From JACMIU01 sp043763605 (lineage in GTDB: Bacteria; Armatimonadota; Armatimonadia; Armatimonadales; Armatimonadaceae): a stretch of 24,599 bases of DNA. Position 1 is the stretch's first letter. Each line of letters starts with the position of its first letter. Below the pieces are notes generated by a model that was given only the letters and a program-made list of their open reading frames with translations, ran no database searches and had not been told where the DNA came from. Shown piece by piece: positions 1-7,774 of this stretch. The stretch is taken from the NCBI GenBank assembly GCA_043763605.1, contig JAYULM010000532.1, positions 1 through 24,599 on the forward strand, given 5' to 3'. Both the position numbers and the translations under genes were made by a program.

Positions 1-2082
1 ACGGTGGGCGGCATCACGTTCGAGACCACCTGTACGCCGCTGACGGACGAAAACGGCTCGCCGGACGGCATCATCGGGGTGGCGTTCGACGTTTCCGACA
101 AATCGCGTGCCGCCGCCGAATTGGCGTCGCGCGAGGAACAGTACCGCTTCCTGTTTCGCACCGTGGCGTCGGGCGTCGTGTATCAGGACGGCGACGCGCG
201 CATCCTGGACGCGAACCCGGCCGCCGAGCGTATCCTGGGACTGTCCCTCGCTCAGATGCAGGGGCGCGACTCGCTCGACCCGCGCTGGAAAGCGGTCCGC
301 GCGGACAGCTCCGATTTTCCCGGCGCGGAGCATCCCGTGCCGGAGGCACTGCGCACCGGCCAGACCGTGCGCGACGTGACGATGGGAATATATCACCCCG
401 CTGAGGATCGGTACCGATGGCTTGCGGTCACGGCGGTGCCACTGATCCGTCCCGGCGAGGATAAGCCCTATCTCGTTTATGCCTACATCGAGGACCGTAC
501 CGAAGCCCGCGAAGCGGAAGCGTCGCTACGCGAGTCGGAGTCGCGGTTCCGCGACCTCGCCGACAACATCTCGCAACTCGCCTGGATGACCGACGCGACC
601 GGCTGGATCTTCTGGTACAACCGGCGTTGGTTCGATTTCACCGGAACCACGCTTGACGAGATGCAGGGGTGGGGCTGGCAGAAAATTCACCACCCGGACC
701 ACGTTGGGCGTGTGACCGAGAAATTCGCCGATCACCTGCGGCGCGGCGCGGTGTGGGAGGACACGTTCCCGATTCGCGGCGCGGACGGCGCGTACCGGTG
801 GTTCCTGTCGCGGGCGATTCCGCTCCGCGATGCGACCGGGAAAATCGTCCGGTGGTTCGGCACCAATACCGACATTACCGACTCGCGCCGCGCCGAGGAA
901 GAGGTGCGCCGCTCCGAGCAACGGTTCCGCTCACTGATCACCGCGACTGCACAGATCGTGTGGACGACGCGGGCGAACGGCGCGTTCCCGCCCCCGCAAC
1001 CGGCGTGGGCGGCGTTCACCGGGCAATCGCCGGATGCATATAAGGGGGCGGGTTGGCTGGACGCAGTCCACGAGGATGACCGCGCCGAGACGGCGCAGGG
1101 GTGGCAGGAGGCGGTGGCGATGCACGACACGTTCATGACCGAGCACCGGTTGCGTCGCGCCGACGGCACCTACCGCTACATGCTGGTCCGCGCGGTGCCG
1201 GTCCTGGAGACGGGCGGGGCAGTGCGCGAGTGGATCGGCGTACACACCGACATTTCCGAGCGAAAGGAAGCCGAGTTCGCGCTGTCGGCGTACGCCACCC
1301 GACAAGCCCGCGTCGCCGAAACGTTGCAACGGTCGCTCCTCAACACGTTGCCGAGCGGCGCCTTCCCCGGCATCACCTTTTCCACGAAGTACGAACCTGC
1401 TCTCGATGAGGCGCAGGTCGGCGGCGACTTTTTCGACGTATTCGCACTTCCCGGCGGCAAGATCGCGCTGGTCGTCGGCGATGTTACCGGCAAGGGGCTG
1501 AAAGCGGCAGAACACACCGGGCAGATCAAGTACGCGCTCCGCGCATTCTTGCGAGAAAACCCGGACCCGGCGGACGCTCTGTCGCGTGTCAACCGGCTCC
1601 TGACGGACGCGCAGTCGCTCGACTCCGACGGAGCGGGCGAGGAGAATAACGCGATGGCGGCGGCGACGGTGGCGGTCCTGGACCCCGCCACCGGGGTTCT
1701 GGTAGCCGCCGGTGGCGGGGCAGAATATCCTCTGGTGTACCGGCGGGGTCGGGGCGTTTGTGAGGAGATCGGTACGTCCGGCTTGGTCATCGGTGCGTAC
1801 GCCGAAAGTTTTTACGAGGCGACCGGGGCGCGTTTGGAGGTGGGCGATCTTTTCATTCTGACCACGGACGGGATCACCGAGGCGCGGCGCGGCAAGCGGG
1901 AGTTTTTCGGCAACGAGGGCGTGGCGTCCGCCGTGGAAAAAGCCGCCCGACAAGCGGACGATCCTGAAACCGTGGCGATGGCGATTATCGACGCGGCGCG
2001 CGCCTATAGCGCGAGCGGGATTTTCCGCGACGACGTTTGCCTCCTGGTGGTTCGCCGGGACGCGCCTGTTCCCTCAGTTTGA
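1..2082 (+). CDS. Multi-PAS sensor SpoIIE-family serine phosphatase (5' partial)
   Basis: A cytosolic sensor phosphatase of the RsbU/SpoIIE type, expected to dephosphorylate an anti-sigma antagonist in a partner-switching pathway. The reading frame is open to the first base and begins in the tail of a PAS/PAC domain, so the true start lies upstream. Counting from base 4, PAS domains follow at about residues 45-165, 180-295 and 305-425, each closing with a PAC-like strand such as GTNTDITDSRR. The PP2C domain covers about 445-685. Its metal-binding signatures are visible: VGGDFFDV with D475 and D478, TDGITEA with D622, and RDDVCLL with D676 and D677. No membrane segment or histidine kinase domain is seen in this part. 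The gene converges on the RicT-like gene and overlaps its end by 9 bp. The cognate anti-sigma and antagonist genes are not visible nearby, so the pathway assignment is inference; the domain assignment is firm. Confidence 0.9.
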   Translation, partial: TVGGITFETTCTPLTDENGSPDGIIGVAFDVSDKSRAAAELASREEQYRFLFRTVASGVVYQDGDARILDANPAAERILGLSLAQMQGRDSLDPRWKAVRADSSDFPGAEHPVPEALRTGQTVRDVTMGIYHPAEDRYRWLAVTAVPLIRPGEDKPYLVYAYIEDRTEAREAEASLRESESRFRDLADNISQLAWMTDATGWIFWYNRRWFDFTGTTLDEMQGWGWQKIHHPDHVGRVTEKFADHLRRGAVWEDTFPIRGADGAYRWFLSRAIPLRDATGKIVRWFGTNTDITDSRRAEEEVRRSEQRFRSLITATAQIVWTTRANGAFPPPQPAWAAFTGQSPDAYKGAGWLDAVHEDDRAETAQGWQEAVAMHDTFMTEHRLRRADGTYRYMLVRAVPVLETGGAVREWIGVHTDISERKEAEFALSAYATRQARVAETLQRSLLNTLPSGAFPGITFSTKYEPALDEAQVGGDFFDVFALPGGKIALVVGDVTGKGLKAAEHTGQIKYALRAFLRENPDPADALSRVNRLLTDAQSLDSDGAGEENNAMAAATVAVLDPATGVLVAAGGGAEYPLVYRRGRGVCEEIGTSGLVIGAYAESFYEATGARLEVGDLFILTTDGITEARRGKREFFGNEGVASAVEKAARQADDPETVAMAIIDAARAYSASGIFRDDVCLLVVRRDAPVPSV

Positions 2083-3024
2083 CGCGGTCGCGAAGCGCAT
2101 TTCCAGAAGGATGGGCTTCGGCATGACCGATTCGCCCTTCGCCGATGTTTCGCACGTGTCCGATCCGCACGAACCGCCACAACCGCCCCCGGAGGAGCCA
2201 CAGTCGCCGCAGGCACGGGCGGGGCGCACGTCGGACGCCGGGAGCGTGACCGTGCGCGTGTCCTCCTCGGTGCGTATCTGCACCGTCACGCTCTCGGAAA
2301 AAATATTGCGGTCCGTCACCGCCCCGCGCTCGCCGGACGGGAGCGACACGGTCATGCCGATATGCGGCAGTTTCTCCTTCGCCTCGACATACACGTCGTG
2401 CTCGTAGCGCAGACAACACATGAGTTTGCCGCATACGCCGCTGAACTTCGACGGGTTTAAGAACAATGACTGGTCCTTCGCCATCTTCATCGACACCGGG
2501 GCGAAATCGCGCAGAAACGTCGTGCAACACAGGGGGCGACCGCAGGGACCGTACCCGCCCAACGCCTGCGCGTGGTCGCGCGACCCGACTTGATGCAGAT
2601 GCACGCGCATCTTGATCGCCGCCGCCGTCTCCTTGACCAGTTGGCGGAAATCGATGCGCTCGTCGGCGACGAAGTAGAAGGTGATCCCGCTCCCGTCGAA
2701 CGCCGCCTCGGCGTCCGTGATCTTCATCGGAAGCCTCAGTGCGTCGGCGCGTTTCCGACAGGTTTCCATCGCATCCTTGCCCTGCTTTTGACGCTCTTCC
2801 CATTGCCGCAGGTCCGCTTCCGTGGCGCATCGTAGCAGGTGGAAACCACCCGGTGCCTCCTCCCTTGAACCGACGACGGGGCGCATGATCTTTACCTCGC
2901 CACATTCGACCCCCCGGTCCGTTTCGGCGACGACCCGGTCCCCGACGGCGACGGGGAAATCGTCCGCCGGGTAGTAGTGCAGTTTGCCGATTTTGCGGAA
3001 CGTAACGCCCGCGAGCGTAGCCAT
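2074..3024 (-). CDS. ricT: PSP1-domain protein, RicT (YaaT)-like
   Basis: A PSP1-superfamily protein of the RicT/YaaT type. In Bacillus, RicT forms a complex with RicA and RicF that carries iron-sulphur clusters and helps RNase Y mature mRNAs. The family signature is clear: QVGSRDHAQALGGYGPCGR at about residues 145-163, with C161, C166 and C167, then VCGKLMCCLRYE with C198, C203 and C204. The protein has 316 residues, longer than the usual 270-280. The extra length is a Gly/Cys-rich tail at 271-291 with five cysteines (C272, C275, C282, C286, C291), which could bind a metal or be flexible. The start ATG lies 10 bp after the stop of the 116-residue gene, so it probably shares a transcript with the ECF sigma gene. 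RicA and RicF partners are not seen here. The family call is secure; the RNA-processing role is carried over from Bacillus. Confidence 0.88.
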   Translation of the reverse strand: MATLAGVTFRKIGKLHYYPADDFPVAVGDRVVAETDRGVECGEVKIMRPVVGSREEAPGGFHLLRCATEADLRQWEERQKQGKDAMETCRKRADALRLPMKITDAEAAFDGSGITFYFVADERIDFRQLVKETAAAIKMRVHLHQVGSRDHAQALGGYGPCGRPLCCTTFLRDFAPVSMKMAKDQSLFLNPSKFSGVCGKLMCCLRYEHDVYVEAKEKLPHIGMTVSLPSGERGAVTDRNIFSESVTVQIRTEEDTRTVTLPASDVRPARACGDCGSSGGGCGGSCGSDTCETSAKGESVMPKPILLEMRFATASN

Positions 3025-3034
3025 GAGTCGTGCT

Positions 3035-3385
3035 TCAGCCTCCCGGCTTTTTGAAAAGCCGCGTGAACCAGTTGCCAGAGTCGTTACCGCCGCCGGACGC
3101 GGAAGCGTTCTCGCCGCTGTGTTTATTCGGCGGCGGCGGCGGCGGTGCAGCCGCGATCTTCTTCGCCATTTCCTCGTGTGCCCGCGCCAGAGCGGACGAT
3201 TCCATCTCCGTGGTCGGGATCGGCTGGTTCAGCGACAAGGCGACGACGCGGGCGGTGCGGGCGAGGGACGCGACCTCGGCGCGCTCGGCGTCGGTGAGCG
3301 ACGCCAGCACTTCCGGCGGGGCGGGCTTTCCTTCATATAGCGCGTCCAGCGCGACGCGCATCGGTTCAGAGATCGAGATGCTCAT
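3035..3385 (-). CDS. Small proline-rich protein co-encoded with an ECF sigma factor
   Basis: A 116-residue protein I do not recognise by family. The N-terminal 75 residues look helical and acidic, with a stretch reading LASLTDAERAEVASLARTAR. A run of seven prolines at about 81-87 follows, then a Ser/Gly/Asn-rich linker and a basic, aromatic end (NWFTRLFKKPGG). There is no signal peptide, membrane segment or zinc anti-sigma motif. Its start overlaps the end of the ECF sigma gene by 20 bp and its stop lies 10 bp before the RicT-like gene. This tight packing suggests translation coupled to the sigma factor, and a role as soluble anti-sigma factor or adaptor is possible. That role is inferred only from position. 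Confidence 0.7.
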   Translation of the reverse strand: MSISISEPMRVALDALYEGKPAPPEVLASLTDAERAEVASLARTARVVALSLNQPIPTTEMESSALARAHEEMAKKIAAAPPPPPPNKHSGENASASGGGNDSGNWFTRLFKKPGG

Positions 3386-4103
3386 ATCGTTTATTTGTCG
3401 CCGGTCCGGTCGCGTTTGTTTGCCCCCGGGTGACGGACGCGGACGGATGAACCGTCTGTGCGTTCTGTCGCCATTCCTGCACCGACGCGGAATCTATCGC
3501 CCCGGTGATCAGTGATTTTCTCAGATTGACCAACGCCCGGTGCAGGAGCGACTTGATCGCCCCCTCGGTGCGGTTTAGCGCGAGCGAAATCTCCTTGAGC
3601 GGCAGGTCGCTCCCGAAGCGGAGCAGGATCGCCTCGGCTTGATCCCCCGGCAACGCGGCGACGGCGGCGCGCACCATCGCCTGCGTTTCGGCGCGCTCCG
3701 CCATCGCGTGCGGGTCCGGCGCGTTCGTGCCGGGGATGGCTTCAAGGAGCGACCGCACCTGATCCGCCGTCTCGCCGTCGAGCGACAGGAACGACACCCC
3801 GGCGGTGCGCCGCGCCTGATCATGTACTAAATTGGTCGCGATGCGTGACAGCCACGGGAACAGCGATTCGCCCTGAAAGCGGAACTGTGGCAGGTGCGCG
3901 ATAGCCTTCACGAACGTTTCGGCGGCGACATCCTCCGCATCCTGCGTGTTGCGACAGCGATAGACGGCAAGCCGGTAGATCCGGGCGTAATATCGCTTAT
4001 GGAGCACCGTGAACGCCGCCCGATCCCCGGCGACCGTCCGCTCCACGAGTGTGCGGTCACTCGGCTCCGTAATCTCCAAACCCGCCAGAAATTCGTCGGT
4101 CAT
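3366..4103 (-). CDS. ECF RNA polymerase sigma factor (sigma-70 family)
   Basis: An alternative sigma factor that would direct RNA polymerase to a small regulon. Region 2 is at about residues 28-97, with AEDVAAETFVKAIAHLPQF followed by PWLSRIATNLVHDQARR. Region 4 is at about 145-196, with the helix-turn-helix LKEISLALNRTEGAIKSLLHR. At 245 residues it is longer than a minimal ECF factor because of a roughly 45-residue polar tail after region 4. That tail contains QEWRQNAQTVHPSASV and no known domain. The gene is first in a three-gene minus-strand operon with the proline-rich protein and the RicT-like protein. No classical membrane anti-sigma gene is adjacent, so its control is unclear. It faces away from the small gene at 4179, leaving 75 bp for divergent promoters. 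Confidence 0.9.
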   Translation of the reverse strand: MTDEFLAGLEITEPSDRTLVERTVAGDRAAFTVLHKRYYARIYRLAVYRCRNTQDAEDVAAETFVKAIAHLPQFRFQGESLFPWLSRIATNLVHDQARRTAGVSFLSLDGETADQVRSLLEAIPGTNAPDPHAMAERAETQAMVRAAVAALPGDQAEAILLRFGSDLPLKEISLALNRTEGAIKSLLHRALVNLRKSLITGAIDSASVQEWRQNAQTVHPSASVTRGQTNATGPATNKRYEHLDL

Positions 4104-4166
4104 TGAATCTGCCGGTAGTTTACCTGTATGGGGGCGTTTTTCCTGCCGCCACTCGTTGCGGCGCGG

Positions 4167-4172
4167 TATACT
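4167..4172 (+). promoter_or_regulatory. -10 box TATACT of a probable leaderless transcript
   Basis: TATACT is followed by exactly 6 nt and then the ATG at 4179. No Shine-Dalgarno sequence lies between them. This spacing is what leaderless transcripts show in Deinococcus-like and actinobacterial promoters. No good -35 hexamer is seen at the expected position near 4144. It supports the ATG at 4179 over the upstream ATG at 4128. Confidence 0.5.
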
Positions 4173-4178
4173 ACGGTC

Positions 4179-4376
4179 ATGGAACCGAAACCGCTCACCG
4201 AAACAAACCCTTACCTGTGCGACCCCGAAGTGGTGAGCCGGATTATCCGGGAGGACGTACGGCAGTCCTCCATCTTTGAAGGCGCAAAAGGGCTGCCTCG
4301 CGATACCAATCAGCCCGGATCTGCGGACTTGCGCCGCTCTATGGTTTCCAGAAAGAAGTCCGTCAGCAAATCGTAA
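4179..4376 (+). CDS. Small protein with Fic-inhibitory motif, candidate antitoxin of the convergent Fic gene
   Basis: A 65-residue protein whose central segment reads VRQSSIFEGAKGLPRD. The piece S30-S31-I32-F33-E34-G35 matches the [S/T]xxxE[G/N] inhibitory motif that blocks ATP binding in Fic AMP-transferases. In class I Fic systems this motif sits on a separate small antitoxin such as VbhA. The N-terminal TNPYLCDPEVV segment is the kind of lead-in I associate with such small partners. The gene is convergent with the Fic gene and overlaps its 3' end by 67 bp (4310-4376), unlike the usual same-strand arrangement. The start is chosen from the TATACT box 6 nt upstream; an in-frame ATG at 4128 would add 17 residues. 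Antitoxin function is inferred from motif and position. Confidence 0.6.
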   Translation: MEPKPLTETNPYLCDPEVVSRIIREDVRQSSIFEGAKGLPRDTNQPGSADLRRSMVSRKKSVSKS

Positions 4377-4960
4377 TTCTGCCCATACCCGCGAATCACA
4401 GCACGCAGATAGCGTTCCTGCTCACTCCTACTGCCACGCCCCCCGAATCGGTATAAAGGCGACGGCAAGCCGGCCTGTTGCGCCATCAGACCAGCAAGCC
4501 ACCGTGCTAACCGTCCGTTTCCTTCCCGAAAGGGATGAATCAGTAGTAGTTCGGCGTGGACTTCCGCCATGCGCCGCGCTACGTCCGCGACCGGTGCGGT
4601 GGGGCAGGGAGTATGCGTCCGCAACAGCGTGGATTCCAGATGTGCCATATTTTGTGGTACGATATAGGCGGGCGGCCACATGAACCCGTTCTTCTGCAGT
4701 TCCACCGTGCGCCATTTGCCTGCCCACGGGTAAATATCGCCGAGCCAGAGGCGGTGCATTTCGGCGATCAACACGGCGGTGAAGCGTGTCTGATTCGTGA
4801 CGGTCTTCAAGAAAGTTTGTTGCGCCGTCACCAGCGCGTCATATTCGGCGCGGTCCATTGCCCGCTTCGAGCGGATATGAAGGCTGTTGCGCAACACGCG
4901 CCCGTGAGACCCCGGTTCCGGCGTGGCTTCGTCACCGGGTGCCGCCTGATAACGACTCAT
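4310..4960 (-). CDS. Fic-domain protein (probable AMP-transferase toxin)
   Basis: A Fic/DOC-family enzyme, expected to transfer AMP or a related nucleotide moiety to a hydroxyl group on a target protein. The catalytic loop HPFREGNGR is at residues 142-150, with the general-base H142, G147, N148, G149 and R150 all present, so the protein looks active. An upstream FIDO-fold segment, LWLGDIYPWAGKWRTVEL, lies at 71-88 and includes the conserved IYPWAGxWR strip. The length of 216 residues is normal for a stand-alone Fic protein. There is no N-terminal [S/T]xxxE[G/N] inhibitory helix of its own: the N-terminus reads MSRYQAAPGDEATPEPGSHG, which is usual for the start of this subgroup. That points to inhibition in trans, and the convergent gene at 4179-4376 offers the motif. 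Target and toxicity are unknown. Confidence 0.9.
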   Translation of the reverse strand: MSRYQAAPGDEATPEPGSHGRVLRNSLHIRSKRAMDRAEYDALVTAQQTFLKTVTNQTRFTAVLIAEMHRLWLGDIYPWAGKWRTVELQKNGFMWPPAYIVPQNMAHLESTLLRTHTPCPTAPVADVARRMAEVHAELLLIHPFREGNGRLARWLAGLMAQQAGLPSPLYRFGGRGSRSEQERYLRAVIRGYGQNYDLLTDFFLETIERRKSADPG

Positions 4961-5013
4961 GCCATCCGGTTCGGGAAACGACCGCTTTCCTCCTGCGTAC
5001 TTTTTTGAAATGC

Positions 5014-5019
5014 TATACC
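5014..5019 (+). promoter_or_regulatory. -10-like TATACC close to a start codon
   Basis: TATACC precedes the ATG at 5027 by 7 nt, with no ribosome-binding site in the gap. The geometry matches the TATACT before 4179. No convincing -35 box is seen, so this is a leaderless-promoter candidate by spacing alone. Confidence 0.4.
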
Positions 5020-5026
5020 ATGCGGC

Positions 5027-6478
5027 ATGCCGATTCGATTACCCGCCCCGTCCGAAGTCCGGCATATCCCGGTGAATGCGCCGGTACGGCACCGCGCTGA
5101 CGTTCTCGTGGCGGGCGGCGGTCCCGCCGGGATCGCGGCGGCTCTCGCAGGCGCGCGGGCGGGCGCGTCGGTGCTACTGATCGAAAGTGGCGGCTTTCTC
5201 GGCGGCTCGGCGACGGCGGCGCAGGTGCCCGCGTTCTGCCCGTTCTCGGATAAGAAGCGGGCAATCGTACGCGGCATCGGGTGGGAGGTACTCACCGAAA
5301 TGCTAAGGCGCGACGGCCGCCCCCTCCCCGACCCGGACGACCCCGCGAAAGCCCGCATGGACTGGGTGCCTATCTTCCCCGAAACGCTCAAATGCGTCTA
5401 CGACGATCTGTGCGAAGCGGCGGGCGTTCGGGTTTTGTTTCATACATCAGTGGTCAGTGGTCAGTGGTCAGTGGTCAGTGAGCCAGACGACACGCCGAAC
5501 CCACTGTCCACTGACCACTATCCACTGACTACTATCTCCACCATCCTCCTCGCCAACAAAGACGGCTTGACGCGCGCCGAAGCCAGCGTGTTCATCGACG
5601 CCACCGGCGACGGCGACCTCGCCGCGCGTGCCGGTTGCGCATTCGACGAAGGCGACGAACACGGCGAGACGCAGGGGATGACGCTCTGCTTCACGGTCGC
5701 CGGGGGGAGCCGGACACGCTACCTGGAGTATGTCAACGCCACCGGGGACGGCTACCTGACGCAACTGATCGCACACGCGAAGGCGGCGGGAGACTATGAT
5801 CTGCCGGATGCGTCGCTGGTCGGGATGGGCTTCAAGACCGAGACGGTAGCCGGGTGCAATCTCGGGCATGTGTACGGCAAGCGGGCGACCGACGCCGAAA
5901 GCCTGTCGGAAGCGGAGCGCGACGGGCGGCGCGTGGTGCAGAAACTGCTCCCGTTCCTGCGGAAATACGTCCCCGGACAGGAAGGCTTGTTTCTGGTGTC
6001 CACCGGACCGCGTATCGGGGTGCGCGAGTCCCGGCGCGTCGTCGGCGATTACCGCCTGACGGTGGACGATTACCTGTCCTGCCGGTCGTTCCCTGACGAT
6101 ATCGCCCGCAACGCCTACTTCATCGACCTGCACGCCGCGTCTTCGGAGACCGCCGCGCGGGCGAAGAGCATCTCCGACGCTGAGAACGAACGCGCGGCGC
6201 GGCGGCATTACGAACTGCCCCCCGGCGAAAGCCACGGCATCCCGCTCCGGTGCTTGCTCCCGCGCGGTGTGCGTAACCTTTTAGTCGCAGGGCGTTGCCT
6301 ATCGGCGGACCGCGCGGTGCAGGGTGCGGTCCGCGTAATGCCGGTCTGTTTCGCGCTCGGCGAGGCGGCGGGCGTTACGGCAGCATTGGCAGCGCGGGAC
6401 ACAGGCGGCGACGTGCGTTCTGTCGATGTAGTCGCGGTGCGGGCACGTTTACGGGCGAGTGGTGCATATCTCCCCTGA
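5027..6478 (+). CDS. FAD-dependent oxidoreductase (FAD_oxidored family) with in-frame repeat insertion
   Basis: A flavoprotein of the GidA-like FAD_oxidored group, abundant in Armatimonadota and Planctomycetota and usually of unknown substrate. The N-terminal Rossmann motif is VAGGGPAGIAAAL (glycines 30-32 and 35), with the ribose-binding E53 in LLIESGG. Further family blocks are DATGDGDLAARAG, GPRIGVRESRRVVGDYRL and the C-terminal FAD contact LVAGRCLSADR with ALGEAAGVTAALA. Length is 483 residues. Residues 141-168 are foreign to the family and are encoded by a palindromic TCAGTGG repeat. They sit between VRVLFHT and the next strand (TILLANKDG), in a place where a surface hairpin would tolerate extra residues. 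The frame stays open, so the enzyme is probably still made. The next gene is 573 bp away, so this is probably a single-gene unit. Confidence 0.85.
   Translation: MPIRLPAPSEVRHIPVNAPVRHRADVLVAGGGPAGIAAALAGARAGASVLLIESGGFLGGSATAAQVPAFCPFSDKKRAIVRGIGWEVLTEMLRRDGRPLPDPDDPAKARMDWVPIFPETLKCVYDDLCEAAGVRVLFHTSVVSGQWSVVSEPDDTPNPLSTDHYPLTTISTILLANKDGLTRAEASVFIDATGDGDLAARAGCAFDEGDEHGETQGMTLCFTVAGGSRTRYLEYVNATGDGYLTQLIAHAKAAGDYDLPDASLVGMGFKTETVAGCNLGHVYGKRATDAESLSEAERDGRRVVQKLLPFLRKYVPGQEGLFLVSTGPRIGVRESRRVVGDYRLTVDDYLSCRSFPDDIARNAYFIDLHAASSETAARAKSISDAENERAARRHYELPPGESHGIPLRCLLPRGVRNLLVAGRCLSADRAVQGAVRVMPVCFALGEAAGVTAALAARDTGGDVRSVDVVAVRARLRASGAYLP
5447..5528. repeat. TCAGTGG heptamer repeat with inverted partner
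   Basis: Five head-to-tail copies of the 7-mer TCAGTGG (the last reads TCAGTGA) fill 5447-5481. After a 19-bp spacer, four copies of the reverse complement in the pattern CCACTGN/CCACTAT fill 5501-5528. The whole forms an imperfect hairpin within the oxidoreductase gene and is read as SVVSGQWSVVSE followed by PLSTDHYPLTT. It behaves like an inserted palindromic repeat that kept the frame. Confidence 0.85.
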
Positions 6479-7051
6479 CACTTCGTTGATTCTGGTATTA
6501 CAGATTTAGAAAACTAACGCTTCGGGCACATCACTCGTTGCGGAAATATATTGTCGTGCTACCCGGTTTTCCCGTTACAAAGCCTCGAACGTGTCGTATA
6601 CTACGCACCACTGCTTGTCCGCGTGACGGTCGAAATAGCCCCCCCACGGGGTAGATCGATCCGCAGTAACCAGCGCGCAACGCTACCGGGTGGGTGGGGA
6701 TGCGGTCGCCCTGCTAATAGTGCCGTCACCGGCATTAGATCGCGTCAAGGTCAAGTAGCGTATCGTCAACGAGGGAGTTGTAACCGGGCGAGACATTTTC
6801 TCGGCGGGCAACCCATGCGCCGCCCGTGTCCTGCGGGCAAGCCGTCTGAAAGCGACTCTAAACAGCAGGTTTTAATCATGTTCCCGTGAACCGTCCTATT
6901 CCCTTAATCCGCAGGATTACCAAGTGCTTCACTTCCACCGGAGGAATGAAATTCCCCGCACGACACCTGAGAAACGAAACGTCACCCAATACATTGCCGA
7001 AACCGCCTTTCGCGCCGTACAATGCGGGAGCGTTCTATACCAATTTTCACG
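6479..7051. other. 573-bp intergenic region without a supportable gene
   Basis: Open frames here (for example 6551-6889) have atypical, Arg/Pro/Cys-rich composition and no recognisable domain or ribosome-binding site. Composition is less GC-rich than in the flanking genes. A modest hairpin, GGCGG/CCGCC around 6802-6824, and the nanE promoter at the right end are the only structures I can point to. No tRNA-like cloverleaf or known riboswitch core was recognised. Confidence 0.5.
6994..7023 (+). promoter_or_regulatory. Putative sigma-70 promoter of the nanE operon
   Basis: TTGCCG at 6994-6999, an 18-bp spacer and TACAAT at 7018-7023 resemble a vegetative promoter. Transcription would begin near 7030, about 20 nt before the chosen nanE ATG. 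A second -10-like TATACC at 7036-7041 lies 10 nt before that ATG and could serve a shorter leader. Confidence 0.4.
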
Positions 7052-7774
7052 ATGTTACCTCCCGACAACCCATTATTCACCGCGCTACGGGGCGGCTTGA
7101 TCGTTTCCTGCCAGGCACAACCGGGCGAACCCTTACACAGTTCGTTCATCATGGCGCGGATGGCGGTCGCGGCGAGAGAGGGCGGGGCGGTCGGGATTCG
7201 GTGCGAGTCGCCGGACGATATTCGTGCGATCAAAGAGGCAGTGCCCCATCTGCTGATCATCGGGCTGTGGAAGGTTTCGCTTCCGGGGTTCGAGAGCACG
7301 GTATATATCACGCCGCGCGTGCGGGATGCGCAGGCGGTTGCGGATGCGGGGGCGGACATTATCGCGCTGGACGCGACGTTGCGCCCGCACCCCGAGGAGC
7401 GTACGGCGGCGGATTTGATCCGGGCGGTAAAGGAAGCGACGGGGAAACTGGTTATGGCGGACATCGATAGCGTCACGTCCGCCGTCGCCGCCATCGACGC
7501 GGGTGCGGACTGCGTTTCGACCACGCTTTCGGGATATACGGCGGAATCGCCGCGACTCGACGGTCCCGACTTCGGGCTGATCGAACGGCTGATGGCTCTG
7601 GAGTTGCCGGTGCCGGTGTTCGCGGAGGGGCGGATTCACACGCCGGAGCAGGCGCGACAGGCACTCGACGCAGGCGCGTTCGCGGTGGTCGTCGGCGGCG
7701 CGATCACGCGCCCGCAACAGATCACGGTGCGTTTCGCGGACGCGATCCGGGCTAAGGTGGTACACGGCGAATGA
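7052..7774 (+). CDS. nanE: N-acetylmannosamine-6-phosphate 2-epimerase (NanE)
   Basis: Cytosolic TIM-barrel enzyme that converts ManNAc-6-phosphate to GlcNAc-6-phosphate in sialic acid and amino-sugar catabolism. The N-terminus LRGGLIVSCQAQPGEPLH is the family hallmark. Other hallmarks are AVGIRCESPDDIRAIK, ALDATLRPHP, LVMADIDSV, CVSTTLSGYT and the phosphate-binding end FAEGRIHTPEQARQ with VVVGGAITRP. At 240 residues it is normal length. An in-frame ATG at 7022 would add ten residues not seen in the family and falls inside the -10 region, so 7052 is preferred. The stop overlaps the ROK kinase start by 4 bp (ATGA), so the two are translationally coupled. Confidence 0.93.
   Translation: MLPPDNPLFTALRGGLIVSCQAQPGEPLHSSFIMARMAVAAREGGAVGIRCESPDDIRAIKEAVPHLLIIGLWKVSLPGFESTVYITPRVRDAQAVADAGADIIALDATLRPHPEERTAADLIRAVKEATGKLVMADIDSVTSAVAAIDAGADCVSTTLSGYTAESPRLDGPDFGLIERLMALELPVPVFAEGRIHTPEQARQALDAGAFAVVVGGAITRPQQITVRFADAIRAKVVHGE

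Noticed and set aside
931..1953. 340-residue minus-strand open frame within the phosphatase gene
   Set aside because: It lies opposite conserved PAS and PP2C motifs and has no domain of its own.
5447..5528. Possible CRISPR array from repeated TCAGTGG units
   Set aside because: Units are 7 bp and contiguous without spacers, and they form an inverted pair; no cas genes are nearby.
6551..7470. Two consecutive plus-strand open frames (112 and 194 residues)
   Set aside because: Composition is unlike the genuine genes, no domain or ribosome-binding site is seen, and the second overlaps nanE in another frame.
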